Made by a program: the position numbers and the translations under genes
The notes under the pieces: generated by a model
Seen by the model: the letters and a program-made list of their open reading frames with translations, nothing else
Told to the model about the DNA's origin: nothing
The model's database searches: none
Shown here: piece after piece, positions 16,224 through 24,879 of the stretch
How positions within the stretch are numbered: position 1 is the first letter of the stretch
How the letters are laid out: each line of letters starts with the position of its first letter
From: Streptomyces sp. NBC_00440
GTDB lineage: Bacteria > Actinomycetota > Actinomycetes > Streptomycetales > Streptomycetaceae
Reading direction: 5' to 3'
NCBI RefSeq assembly: GCF_036014215.1
Contig: NZ_CP107921.1
Location: forward strand, 2,365,501-2,429,500
Length of the DNA stretch: 64,000 nucleotides

Positions 16224-17195
16224 TCAGACAGTGAATACGGACGACCCGGTGGTCTTCCCGTCCTCCAGGTCGCGGTGCGCCTGCGCCGCGTCCTTCAACG
16301 CGTAGCGCTGGTTGATCTGGATCTTGATGCGGCCGGCCGCCACATGCCCGAACAGTTCGCCGGCCAGGGCATCCCGCTCGGCGGGGTCGGCGATGTAGTC
16401 GGCGAGCGCCGGCCGGGTCGCGAACAGCGAGCCGTGCAGGGCGAGTTGCATGGCGTCCAGCGGCGGCACCCCGGAGGTGGTGCCGAAGCAGACCAGCAGG
16501 CCGCGGCGGGCGAGCGAGGCCATGGACCCGGCGACGGTGTCCTTGCCGACGCTGTCGTAGACGACCGGCACCCCGGCGCCGCCGGTGATCTCGCGTACCC
16601 GCTCGGCCACGTTCTCCCGGCGGTAGTAGATGATGTGGTCGCAGCCGTTGGCGCGGGCGATCTCGCCCTTCTCCTCGCTGGATACGGTGCCGATCACGGT
16701 GACGCCGAGCAGCTTCGCCCACTGGCAGAAGATCAGGCCGACGCCGCCCGCGGCCGCGTGCAGCAGTACGGTGTCGCCCGCCTTGAGCGGGTAGATCCGG
16801 CGCAGGAGGTAGGAGGCGGTGAGACCCCGCATGGTCATCGCGGCGGCGGTCTCGCAGCTGATCTCGTCCGGCAGCTTGATCAGCGTGTCCGCGGGCATCA
16901 CCCGCTCGGTGCTGTACGCCCCCAGCGGACTGCCGGTGTAGGTCACCCGGTCGCCCCCCGCGACGTGTGTGACACCCTCGCCCACCGCCTCCACCACGCC
17001 TGACGCCTCGACGCCCAGCCCACTGGGCCGCTGGGCGGGGTAGAGACCCGTACGCCAGTAGACGTCGGCGAAGTTGAGGCCGATGGCTTCGTGCCGGATC
17101 CGGACCTCGCCGGGGCCCGGGTCGCCGACGGTGGTCTCCTCCCATCGCAGGACGTCGGGGCCGCCGATTTCGTGGAAGCGAATGGCCTGTGCCAT
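16224..17195 (-). CDS. NADPH:quinone oxidoreductase, zinc-free MDR family
   Basis: A 323-residue medium-chain reductase. The N-terminal GroES-like domain has IGLNFADVYWRTGLYP, and the Rossmann domain has LLHAAAGGVGLIFCQWAK. Cysteine ligands for zinc are absent, as in QorA. It reduces quinones or alpha,beta-unsaturated carbonyls with NADPH. GTG/ATG choice is clear: ATG 17195 with GGAG seven bases upstream. It is the first gene of the tight downstream operon, and it is separated from BKACE by a hairpin and tandem repeats. In this context it may reduce an enone intermediate. Confidence 0.88.
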   Translation of the reverse strand: MAQAIRFHEIGGPDVLRWEETTVGDPGPGEVRIRHEAIGLNFADVYWRTGLYPAQRPSGLGVEASGVVEAVGEGVTHVAGGDRVTYTGSPLGAYSTERVMPADTLIKLPDEISCETAAAMTMRGLTASYLLRRIYPLKAGDTVLLHAAAGGVGLIFCQWAKLLGVTVIGTVSSEEKGEIARANGCDHIIYYRRENVAERVREITGGAGVPVVYDSVGKDTVAGSMASLARRGLLVCFGTTSGVPPLDAMQLALHGSLFATRPALADYIADPAERDALAGELFGHVAAGRIKIQINQRYALKDAAQAHRDLEDGKTTGSSVFTV

Positions 17196-17247
17196 GAATG
17201 AGCTCCGTGTGCTGGTGTGTCGGTGTGGACTGCGGCGGTCGTGAGGT

Positions 17248-17292
17248 GAGCGACCGGTCCCGCGACCGCCGCCTTCGGGACCGGCTCCGCTC
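17248..17292 (-). terminator. hairpin between BKACE gene and quinone oxidoreductase
   Basis: GAGCGACCGGTCCCG can pair with CGGGACCGG plus CTC-CGCTC across a 13-base loop, with one bulge. It lies just past the tandem repeats downstream of the BKACE stop. It could end or attenuate that transcript before the oxidoreductase operon. Confidence 0.45.
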
Positions 17293-17391
17293 AGATCTGG
17301 GTTCTGCTCAGGCCTGGGTTCTGCTCAGGCCTGGGTGTTGCTCAGGCCTGGGTGTTGCTCAGGCCTGGGTGTTGCTCAGGCCTGGGTGTTG
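17290..17391. repeat. six tandem copies of a 17-bp unit at the BKACE 3' end
   Basis: The unit CTCAGGCCTGGGTGTTG repeats head to tail six times. The copies begin at 17290, 17307, 17324, 17341, 17358 and 17375. The four copies nearest the gene are identical and the two distal ones diverged. The copy at 17375-17391 contains the last codons and TGA stop of the BKACE gene (minus strand). The unit is not a multiple of three and contains the 8-bp palindrome CAGGCCTG. Confidence 0.92.
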
Positions 17392-18434
17392 CGCAGCATG
17401 AAGCCGCGCTGTCCGGGGCGGCGGTTGGGGACCATGCCGAGCCGGTCCAGGGTTTCTTCGGTGCTGCTGTAGTGCTTGCCGATCTGGTAGATCTGCTTGG
17501 CCTCCGGGCCGGAGGCGACGTCGCGGCCCACGGAGTCGGCGATGCGGACCATCTGCTCGACCTGCTCGACGGAGCTCATCCGTTCGCCCTTGCGCCGCCA
17601 GAGGTTGTCCTCGTTCCCGACGCGTACGTGCACGCCCAGCGCGATCGCGACGGCGTTCATCGGTGCCACCGCGCGCATGGAGCTCTCGATGGTGAGGACG
17701 GCGCCGTCCGGGACGCGGCGGATGAATTCGACCAGGTCGGCGGGGTGGCGTCCGGCGAAACCGCCGCCGATGGCAACGTAGTTGAGGACCATCGGGCCGG
17801 TGTACACACCCGAGCGGATGAGCCGTTCCACCGTCTCCAGCTGGGCCAGGGTGGCGAGCTGGAAGTGCGGCTGGATGCCGCTGGCGTGCAGCCGCTTGAG
17901 GTGTTCGAGGTAGAAGTCCGGGCCGGCCTCGACGACCATGTCGCGGTAGGCCCGGTAGAAGTCGGGCTTGGCGATGGAGGTGCCTTCGAGGTCGTCGTCG
18001 GACATGATCTCGACGATGTTCATCTGGCTGGTGTTGATCGCGATCGTCACCTGGTCCGGTGCGGGGGTGAGATCGGCCAGCATGTGGCGGGTGTCGTAGC
18101 TGAGCCACTTGGCGTCGGCGCCCTCGTCCTCGGGGGCGAAGGAGATCGACCCGCCGATCTGGAGGACCATGTCCGGGACGGCTTCGCGGAGCCGGGAGAG
18201 CAGCTCGTTGAACATGGACATGCGCTTGGATCCGTGGCCGTTCAGCTCGCGGACGTGGATGTGCAGCACGGTCGCGCCGGCGTTGTAGCAGTCGACAGCC
18301 GCCTGGACATGCTCGTCCATGGTGAGCGGGAGGTCGTCCGCGTCGCCCGGCAGCCACTCGGGCCCGTAGGGGGCGACCTGGATCACCAGTTTCTCCTGGT
18401 TCTCCGGCAGCAGGGAATCGTCATGGAAGTGCAC
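17376..18434 (-). CDS. beta-keto acid cleavage enzyme (BKACE, DUF849 family)
   Basis: A 352-residue TIM-barrel enzyme. The family condenses a beta-keto acid with acetyl-CoA and cleaves it to acetoacetate and a new acyl-CoA; 3-keto-5-aminohexanoate and dehydrocarnitine are known substrates. The metal-binding HIH pair is at residues 58-60 (LHIHVREL) and a glutamate ligand is in VRVGNEDNLW. It is somewhat longer than the usual 270-310 residues. GTG 18434 has a GAGG ribosome site. A promoter with TTAAGA and TAGCGT lies 50 bp upstream, behind an AraC regulator gene. Acetoacetate could feed the acetoacetyl-CoA synthetase of the same cluster. Confidence 0.9.
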   Translation of the reverse strand: MHFHDDSLLPENQEKLVIQVAPYGPEWLPGDADDLPLTMDEHVQAAVDCYNAGATVLHIHVRELNGHGSKRMSMFNELLSRLREAVPDMVLQIGGSISFAPEDEGADAKWLSYDTRHMLADLTPAPDQVTIAINTSQMNIVEIMSDDDLEGTSIAKPDFYRAYRDMVVEAGPDFYLEHLKRLHASGIQPHFQLATLAQLETVERLIRSGVYTGPMVLNYVAIGGGFAGRHPADLVEFIRRVPDGAVLTIESSMRAVAPMNAVAIALGVHVRVGNEDNLWRRKGERMSSVEQVEQMVRIADSVGRDVASGPEAKQIYQIGKHYSSTEETLDRLGMVPNRRPGQRGFMLRNTQA

Positions 18435-18489
18435 GGTGGGCCCTCTTTCATCGGGTGGAGCCGTGGGTCTCTGGCCTTGCGGTAGTGCC

Positions 18490-18520
18490 ACGCTAGGACC
18501 CGGCAGCGCCCGATTCTTAA
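18490..18520 (-). promoter_or_regulatory. promoter-like pair TTAAGA-N19-TAGCGT before BKACE
   Basis: On the minus strand, TTAAGA (18520-18515) is followed after 19 bases by TAGCGTGGC (18495-18487). The same arrangement, TCAAGA-N19-TAGCGTGGC, precedes the divergent dioxygenase gene at 19609-19642. Shared sequence and spacing suggest one regulator or sigma factor for both arms of the cluster. Confidence 0.5.
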
Positions 18521-18534
18521 CCGTGCGGGACTAT

Positions 18535-19542
18535 TCACTTGCCCATTCGGGACCTGGACCGCCACTCCCGGGGACTGCATCCGAATCGCTCGCGGAACCA
18601 GCGCGAGAAGGCGCTCGGCGCGGAGAACCCCAGGAGATCGGAGATCTCCGTGAAGGAGCGGCGCGGATTCGCCACGAACTGCTCCGCCAGGCGGGCGCGC
18701 ACCGCGTTGAGCAGGGAGGAGAACGATTCCCCGGATTCCGCCAGATGCCGGTGCACCGTCCTGCGGTCGACGCTGAGGCTGTGCGCCACCTGCTCGATCG
18801 AACAGCGGCCGGTGGGCAGCAGCACCTCGATCACGCCCACCACCCGGTCCTGCACGGAGGTGTCCCGGGAGACCGCGACCGAGTCGAAGTACTGCCGCGC
18901 GTAGCTTCGCAACTGCGGGTCGGGCTCCGGATTGGCGGTGTCCAGGTCTCCGGAGTAGCAGAGGATTCCGTTGAACTCGCGGTCGAACTCGACGGCGGGG
19001 CCGAAGAAGCGCCGGTGCGCGGCGAGGTCCGCGGGAGGCTGATGGGTGAAGCACACCGCCAACGGCTGCCAGCGGTCGCCGAGGAAGTGCCGGAGCACAT
19101 GGTGGTACGTGCCGACGGCGAGCTCGGTGGACTGGCGGCAGGGCAGCGGTTCTCCCAGGTCCAGATCCACCTTGAGCGTGGCCAGTCCCTCGGCCTCGGC
19201 CAGCCGGGTGTGCAGCGCTTCGTTGTACATGCGCTCGTAGCGGATGAGCAGCTCCAGCGCGCTCCGGGCAGTCGGCTCCTCGCGGGCCACCAGGCCGATC
19301 GGGCCGAGGTTGGAGAACCGGCGGCGCTCGGCCAGGCGCAGGCCGAAGTCCTCCCGGCCGGACGCCTCCGCCGACAGTTCGAGCAGCCGGACCACCGCAG
19401 CGCCCGGGGCCCACCGGTCCTGGACCGCGAGGCCGCTGATGTCCAGCCCCATGCTCCGCATCAGGGCCCGTGGATCGATGTTGAGCGAACGGCACAGCTC
19501 GGCGTAGCTGCTCAATGACGCGTAGCGGACCAGCGGCTTCAC
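18535..19542 (-). CDS. AraC-family regulator with arabinose-binding-like N-terminal domain
   Basis: A 335-residue activator. The N-terminal domain (VRYASLSSYAELCRSLNIDP onward) is the AraC_binding_2/'arabinose-binding' type found in OruR- and ArgR-like activators. The C-terminal double helix-turn-helix has SIEQVAHSLSVDRRTVHRHL and FTEISDLLGFSAPSAFSRWF. GTG 19542 has GGGAG seven bases upstream. Longer starts at 19596 or 19602 lack a ribosome site but would add a TTA codon, which depends on the bldA tRNA. It sits between the two arms of the catabolic cluster and is its likely activator. Confidence 0.86.
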   Translation of the reverse strand: MKPLVRYASLSSYAELCRSLNIDPRALMRSMGLDISGLAVQDRWAPGAAVVRLLELSAEASGREDFGLRLAERRRFSNLGPIGLVAREEPTARSALELLIRYERMYNEALHTRLAEAEGLATLKVDLDLGEPLPCRQSTELAVGTYHHVLRHFLGDRWQPLAVCFTHQPPADLAAHRRFFGPAVEFDREFNGILCYSGDLDTANPEPDPQLRSYARQYFDSVAVSRDTSVQDRVVGVIEVLLPTGRCSIEQVAHSLSVDRRTVHRHLAESGESFSSLLNAVRARLAEQFVANPRRSFTEISDLLGFSAPSAFSRWFRERFGCSPREWRSRSRMGK

Positions 19543-19605
19543 AGACGCACTCCCTCGTGCACTCCTCTGAGCGATGTCCCCAAGTGATAAGTCCATCGTC
19601 ACTTC

Positions 19606-19639
19606 AGGTCAAGACTCTGTGCAGAACATGACCTAGCGT
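19606..19639 (+). promoter_or_regulatory. promoter region of the divergent dioxygenase gene
   Basis: TCAAGA (19609-19614), 19 bp, TAGCGT (19634-19639), about 56 bp before the ATG. Overlapping it is an inverted repeat AGGTCA (19606-19611) and TGACCT (19629-19634) with 17 bases between. The element matches the BKACE promoter at 18490-18520. Confidence 0.5.
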
Positions 19640-19695
19640 GGCGGCACCGATTCGACCGTGGAGGAGCCCTCCACCGTGATGCCAGAGAGGCCGTC

Positions 19696-20756
19696 ATGAC
19701 CGGCGTGAGCAGTGTGCTGCGCCGGCCCCTCAGCGGGCCGGCCGCATGGAACGGTCCGGATCTCCACAACACCTCGCAGTGGGGGCTGCGTCTCTCGGTG
19801 CCGCAGCTCCGTGAGATCGACGAGGCTCTGCGGGCCGCGCGCGCACGAGGCACCCCGCTCCTCAAACTGCGTGCCGCCGACTTCCCCCTGCCGTCCCTGG
19901 CGGGGGAACTGGCCGCAATCAACGACGTACTGGAGCACGGGCGAGGTTTCGCGCTCATCTCCGGACTGCCGGTCGCACAGTACGGCGAGGCGGCGGCGAG
20001 CACTGTCCTGTGGGGTCTCGGGCAGCATCTGGGCATCCCCGTCTCGCAGAACGCCGCAGGCCAGATGCTCGGCCACGTCCGCGACACCGGCCGCACCCTG
20101 GCCGATCCCGCGACGCGCGGCTATCAGACCCGGGGGCGCCTGCCGTTCCACACCGACACGGCCGATGTGCTGGCACTGCTGTGCCTGCGCCCGGCCCGCT
20201 CCGGGGCCCAGCTGTCCCTGGTCTCCTCGGCAGCGGTCCACAATCGCGTGCTGGCGCGGCGGCCCGACCTGGTCGAACGCCTGTACCGCCGGTACTGCTT
20301 CGACCGCCGGGAGGAGCAGAGTGCCGGTGAACTCCCTTACTACCGGGCGCCGCTGGCGTCCTGGCACCAGGGCAGGCTCAGCCTGCGTTACCACCGCTGC
20401 TACCTCGAATCGGCGCAGCGCTTCCCCGACGTACCGCGGCTGACGCGGGCCGACCGGGAGCTGTTCGACCTGCTGGACGAGCTGACAGCTGCCCAGGACC
20501 TCCGGCTGGACCTCGATCTCCGGGCCGGCGATCTGCTCCTGGTCAACAACCACGCGGCGCTGCACGCCCGCACCGAGTTCGAGGACGGCGACGTGCCCGA
20601 GGAGCAGCGCCACCTGCTTCGGCTCTGGCTGACCCCGTGGCAGAAACGCGACCTGCCGGCGGACTTCTGGGGCGACCCGCACGATGCCTGCGACCGTCGC
20701 GGCCGTGGCGGGGTCGCACCCCGCGACGTGATCGCGAGAGCGAAAGGGATATCCGC

Positions 20757-20760
<4 letters not shown>
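19696..20760 (+). CDS. TauD/clavaminate-synthase-like Fe(II)/2-oxoglutarate dioxygenase
   Basis: A 354-residue protein of the TauD/TfdA (clavaminate-synthase-like) fold. Iron ligands are FHTDTADV (His-x-Asp) and the distal His in NNHAALHAR; the 2-oxoglutarate arginine is in HLLRLWLTPW. The N-terminal third (WNGPDLHNTSQWGLRLS) resembles TauD-like hydroxylases of about 330 residues. It is distinct from the other dioxygenase in the cluster. Its stop overlaps the acyl-CoA ligase start by ATGA. A hydroxylation step before CoA activation of a carboxylic acid is plausible but unproven. Confidence 0.84.
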
Positions 20761-22244
<1,484 letters not shown>

Positions 22245-22336
22245 CGGCTCGACCGTGACCGGGAGGACGGGTGCAGCTCGTGGGCGACCAGGAAGGTGAC
22301 GGCGGGCCGCTCCCCCGGCCCGGTTACGCTGCCGGT

Positions 22337-22918
22337 ATGGCCAGCCAGAAGCCCGTACGTACCATCGACGCCCGCAGCCTGCGCGCCCTCGCGCACCCGC
22401 TGCGGGTACGCATCATGGAGTCGCTGCGCCGCGACGGACCGGCGACGTCCACCACGCTGGCCGAGGAGTTCGGCGAGAGCACCGGCACGGTGAGCTGGCA
22501 TCTGCGGCAGCTCGCCGAGCACCGCTTCATCGAGGAGGACGTGGAGCGCGGCACCAGGCGGGAGCGCTGGTGGCGGGCGGTGGAGGACCGACAGGTGCTG
22601 CACACAGGGGAGTTGAGCAAGGAGGATCCTTCGGCGCGTGTCGCCGTGGACGCGTATGTCCAGGAGCTCCTCCAGCTCTACTTCCAGCGGGCGTCCGCGT
22701 ATGCCGCCCAGGAGTGGCCGGCCGAGTGGGAGAGCGCGGGCACCATCGCCAACTGGGACGATCTGCGGCTGACACCGGCACGGCTGCGGGAGCTGAACGA
22801 CGAGCTGATGGCCGTGGTCGACAAGTACTACCCGGCGGCGGGCGAAGCACCCGCACCCGGATCGCTGCCGATCAGCATCCAGCTCCAGTCGTTCGCGCGC
22901 TATGAGGGCAGGAGCTAG
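22337..22918 (+). CDS. ArsR-family (winged helix) transcriptional regulator
   Basis: A 193-residue regulator. The winged helix spans about residues 10-85: IDARSLRALAHPLRVRIMESL, then FGESTGTVSWHLRQLAEHRF. A C-terminal helical region (DAYVQELLQLYFQRASAYAAQE) is typical of the ArsR subgroup beside MFS exporters. ATG 22337 has no ribosome site, but TTACGCT lies seven bases before it, so the message is probably leaderless. It is 115 bp upstream of an MFS gene whose promoter contains two copies of a 20-bp palindrome, its probable operator. Confidence 0.85.
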   Translation: MASQKPVRTIDARSLRALAHPLRVRIMESLRRDGPATSTTLAEEFGESTGTVSWHLRQLAEHRFIEEDVERGTRRERWWRAVEDRQVLHTGELSKEDPSARVAVDAYVQELLQLYFQRASAYAAQEWPAEWESAGTIANWDDLRLTPARLRELNDELMAVVDKYYPAAGEAPAPGSLPISIQLQSFARYEGRS

Positions 22919-22926
22919 AGCAGAAG

Positions 22927-22954
22927 CCGGATCCGAGACACCGGATCCGAGAGA
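22927..22954. repeat. 14-bp tandem duplication
   Basis: CCGGATCCGAGACA (22927-22940) is followed directly by CCGGATCCGAGAGA (22941-22954), one mismatch. It lies right after the ArsR stop and just upstream of the operator pair. A role is not evident. Confidence 0.7.
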
Positions 22955-22972
22955 CCCCCGCCCCGGAAAATA

Positions 22973-23018
22973 TTGCAGAGGACTCTCTGCAAACCACTTT
23001 GCAGAGAGTCCTCTGCAA
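22973..23018. promoter_or_regulatory. twin 20-bp palindromic operators of the ArsR regulator
   Basis: TTGCAGAG-GACT-CTCTGCAA (22973-22992) and TTGCAGAG-AGTC-CTCTGCAA (22999-23018) are each perfect palindromes around a 4-bp centre. Together they also form one 21-bp-arm inverted repeat around CCAC. Centres are 26 bp apart. The second copy covers the -35 (TTTGCA, 22998-23003) and spacer of a promoter whose -10 is TACCTT (23021-23026). Binding would block the MFS gene. Confidence 0.78.
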
Positions 23019-23033
23019 GCTACCTTCATACGT

Positions 23034-24347
23034 ATGCCGACTTCGGGTACGCCAGCGCGCTCCACCCCCCGCAGCCTCCTGCTGCGCAACCGCGATTTCC
23101 GCCTCCTCTGGACGGGCTCGACCACCGGGAAGTACGGCGCGTCGGTCACTTCCGTCGCCCTGCCCCTGGTCGCGGTCACTCTGCTGCACGCCTCCACCCT
23201 CCAGGTGGGCCTGCTCACCGCCGCGACCTGGCTGCCCTGGCTGCTCATCGGGCTGCCCGCCGGAGCCTGGGTGGACCGGCTGCCGCGCCGCCCGGTCATG
23301 CTCACCGCCGACGCCGCCGCACTACTGCTCTTCGCCGGGATACCCGTCGCCGCCTGGACGGGGCTGCTCTCGATCGGCTATCTGCTGGCCACGGCGGTAC
23401 TGGCCGGCACGGCGACCGTCTTCTTCCAGACCGCGTACACCGCGCTGCTCCCCCATCTCGTCGCCTCGGCGGACCAGGCGGAGGGCAACTCCAAGCTGCA
23501 CGGCAGCGAGTCGGCGGCCCAGCTCGCCGGGTTCGGTTCGGGCGGCTTCCTGGTCCAGGCGGTCGGCGCGGCGAACGGGCTGTTCGTGAACGCGGCGACG
23601 TTCGCGGTGTCCTTCCTCTGCGTCCTGCGCATCAAGCACCGCGAGCCGCGCGGCCCGGAGGTCACGCGTTCGCGGGGAGCGCTCGGCCGGGAGATCCGCA
23701 CCGGGCTGCGGCTGACCTTCGGCGACCCGTATCTGCGCGCCATGGCCGTAACGGGCGGTGCGTCCAACCTGGCGCTGATGGCGTACCAGTCGATCCTGGT
23801 GGTCTTCCTGGTCCGCGAGGTCCACCTCGCGTCGGGGACCATCGGCGCCCTGATGACCGCAGGCGGCATCGGCGGCATCGTCGGCGCCTTCGCCGCCCGC
23901 CGGGTCGCCGCCCGGATCGGCAGCGCCCGTGCCCTGATCTTCTTCCAACTGGCCGTGCCCTCGCTGGCGCTCCTCATCCCGCTGACGACGCCGGGGTTCG
24001 GCCTGGTGCTCTTCGTGATCGGCTACACCTCGGTGTCCATCGGGGTGATCGCGGCGAACATCATCGCCTCGACCTTCCGTCAGCAGTACTGCCCCAAGGA
24101 CATGCTGGGCCGGATCTCTGCTTCGGCCGCGTTCCTCAACTACGGCACCATCCCGCTCGGAGCGGTCCTCGGCGGCGCGCTCGGCGAGGCGCTGGGGACC
24201 CGCACCGCACTGTGGATCACCATCGCCGGGCTGCCCGTCGCCGCGTCGCTCCTCTGGTTCTCCCCGATCCGGCGCACCCGCGATCTGCCGACCGGGCCTC
24301 CGGCCACCACTCCGGCCCCCCGGCCGGAGGCGGAGCCCGCGCTCTGA
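23034..24347 (+). CDS. MFS transporter, enterobactin-exporter-like (MFS_3) type
   Basis: A 437-residue, 12-helix transporter. LLRNRDFRLLWTGSTTGKYG at the N-terminus and GLPAGAWVDRLPRRPVM (motif A variant) mark the MFS_3/EntS-like group, often exporters of siderophores or macrolides. The ATG at 23034 has no ribosome site, and the -10 TACCTT ends eight bases upstream, so it is probably leaderless. It is controlled by the ArsR operators just before it. A 13-bp-stem terminator follows. Substrate unknown. Confidence 0.86.
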   Translation: MPTSGTPARSTPRSLLLRNRDFRLLWTGSTTGKYGASVTSVALPLVAVTLLHASTLQVGLLTAATWLPWLLIGLPAGAWVDRLPRRPVMLTADAAALLLFAGIPVAAWTGLLSIGYLLATAVLAGTATVFFQTAYTALLPHLVASADQAEGNSKLHGSESAAQLAGFGSGGFLVQAVGAANGLFVNAATFAVSFLCVLRIKHREPRGPEVTRSRGALGREIRTGLRLTFGDPYLRAMAVTGGASNLALMAYQSILVVFLVREVHLASGTIGALMTAGGIGGIVGAFAARRVAARIGSARALIFFQLAVPSLALLIPLTTPGFGLVLFVIGYTSVSIGVIAANIIASTFRQQYCPKDMLGRISASAAFLNYGTIPLGAVLGGALGEALGTRTALWITIAGLPVAASLLWFSPIRRTRDLPTGPPATTPAPRPEAEPAL

Positions 24348-24373
24348 AGCGGGCGGCGGGCCCTGCGCACCGG

Positions 24374-24408
24374 AGACTCCAGCGCTGGAGGGTTCAGCGC
24401 TGGAGTCT
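24374..24408. terminator. bidirectional hairpin terminator
   Basis: AGACTCCAGCGCTG (24374-24387) pairs with CAGCGCTGGAGTCT (24395-24408) around GAGGGTT. It sits between the convergent MFS gene (ends 24347) and the small membrane protein gene (ends 24409). Confidence 0.8.
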
Positions 24409-24771
24409 TCAGCGCCGGGCCAGCGCCAGCACGCTCAGCCCGAACATCAGGACTCCCAGGGGCAGATGGACCGACGGTATGTGCGCGATGCCGAGCACCA
24501 CCTGGACCGAGGCGAGGACAAGGAAGCCGGTCGCGTGCAGAACGGGCCGGGGCGAGCCGCCGCCCGGCTTCCACGCCAGCACCGCCGCGAGGACGTACAG
24601 CATCGACGCCCCGTACATCACCCGGGCTCCGACACTGTGCAGCGTCTCGCCATAGGACGAGGTCAACAGCAGCCCGGCGGTGACCGCTTGAAGGAAGATG
24701 GTGAGGGTCTGCAGGGCGATCGCGATCTGCAGAAACGAGAAGCTGCGCGGTGCCGTCGCCTGGGTGGCCAT
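24409..24771 (-). CDS. small integral membrane protein, unknown function
   Basis: A 120-residue protein with four hydrophobic stretches: about residues 15-37, 50-67, 80-97 and 102-118 (for example ALQTLTIFLQAVTAGLLL). Loops contain Gly/Pro but no recognisable catalytic or metal motif. ATG 24771 follows AGGAGG at eight bases. It is divergent from the ECF41 sigma factor gene, about 108 bp away, and may be in its regulon. I do not recognise the family. Confidence 0.7.
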   Translation of the reverse strand: MATQATAPRSFSFLQIAIALQTLTIFLQAVTAGLLLTSSYGETLHSVGARVMYGASMLYVLAAVLAWKPGGGSPRPVLHATGFLVLASVQVVLGIAHIPSVHLPLGVLMFGLSVLALARR

Positions 24772-24879
24772 GTCACGGTCCTCCTGTTCCGCCCGGGGGC
24801 GGTGGATCGATAAGGTCTCACCAGCCCGACGACGCGGGCCTGCGAAAGGTAAGGCGAGCAGCCGGCCGGGGGCGTGGGG

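Noticed and set aside
17290..17391. Tandem 17-bp repeats as a CRISPR array
   Set aside because: The units are contiguous with no spacers and no cas genes nearby.
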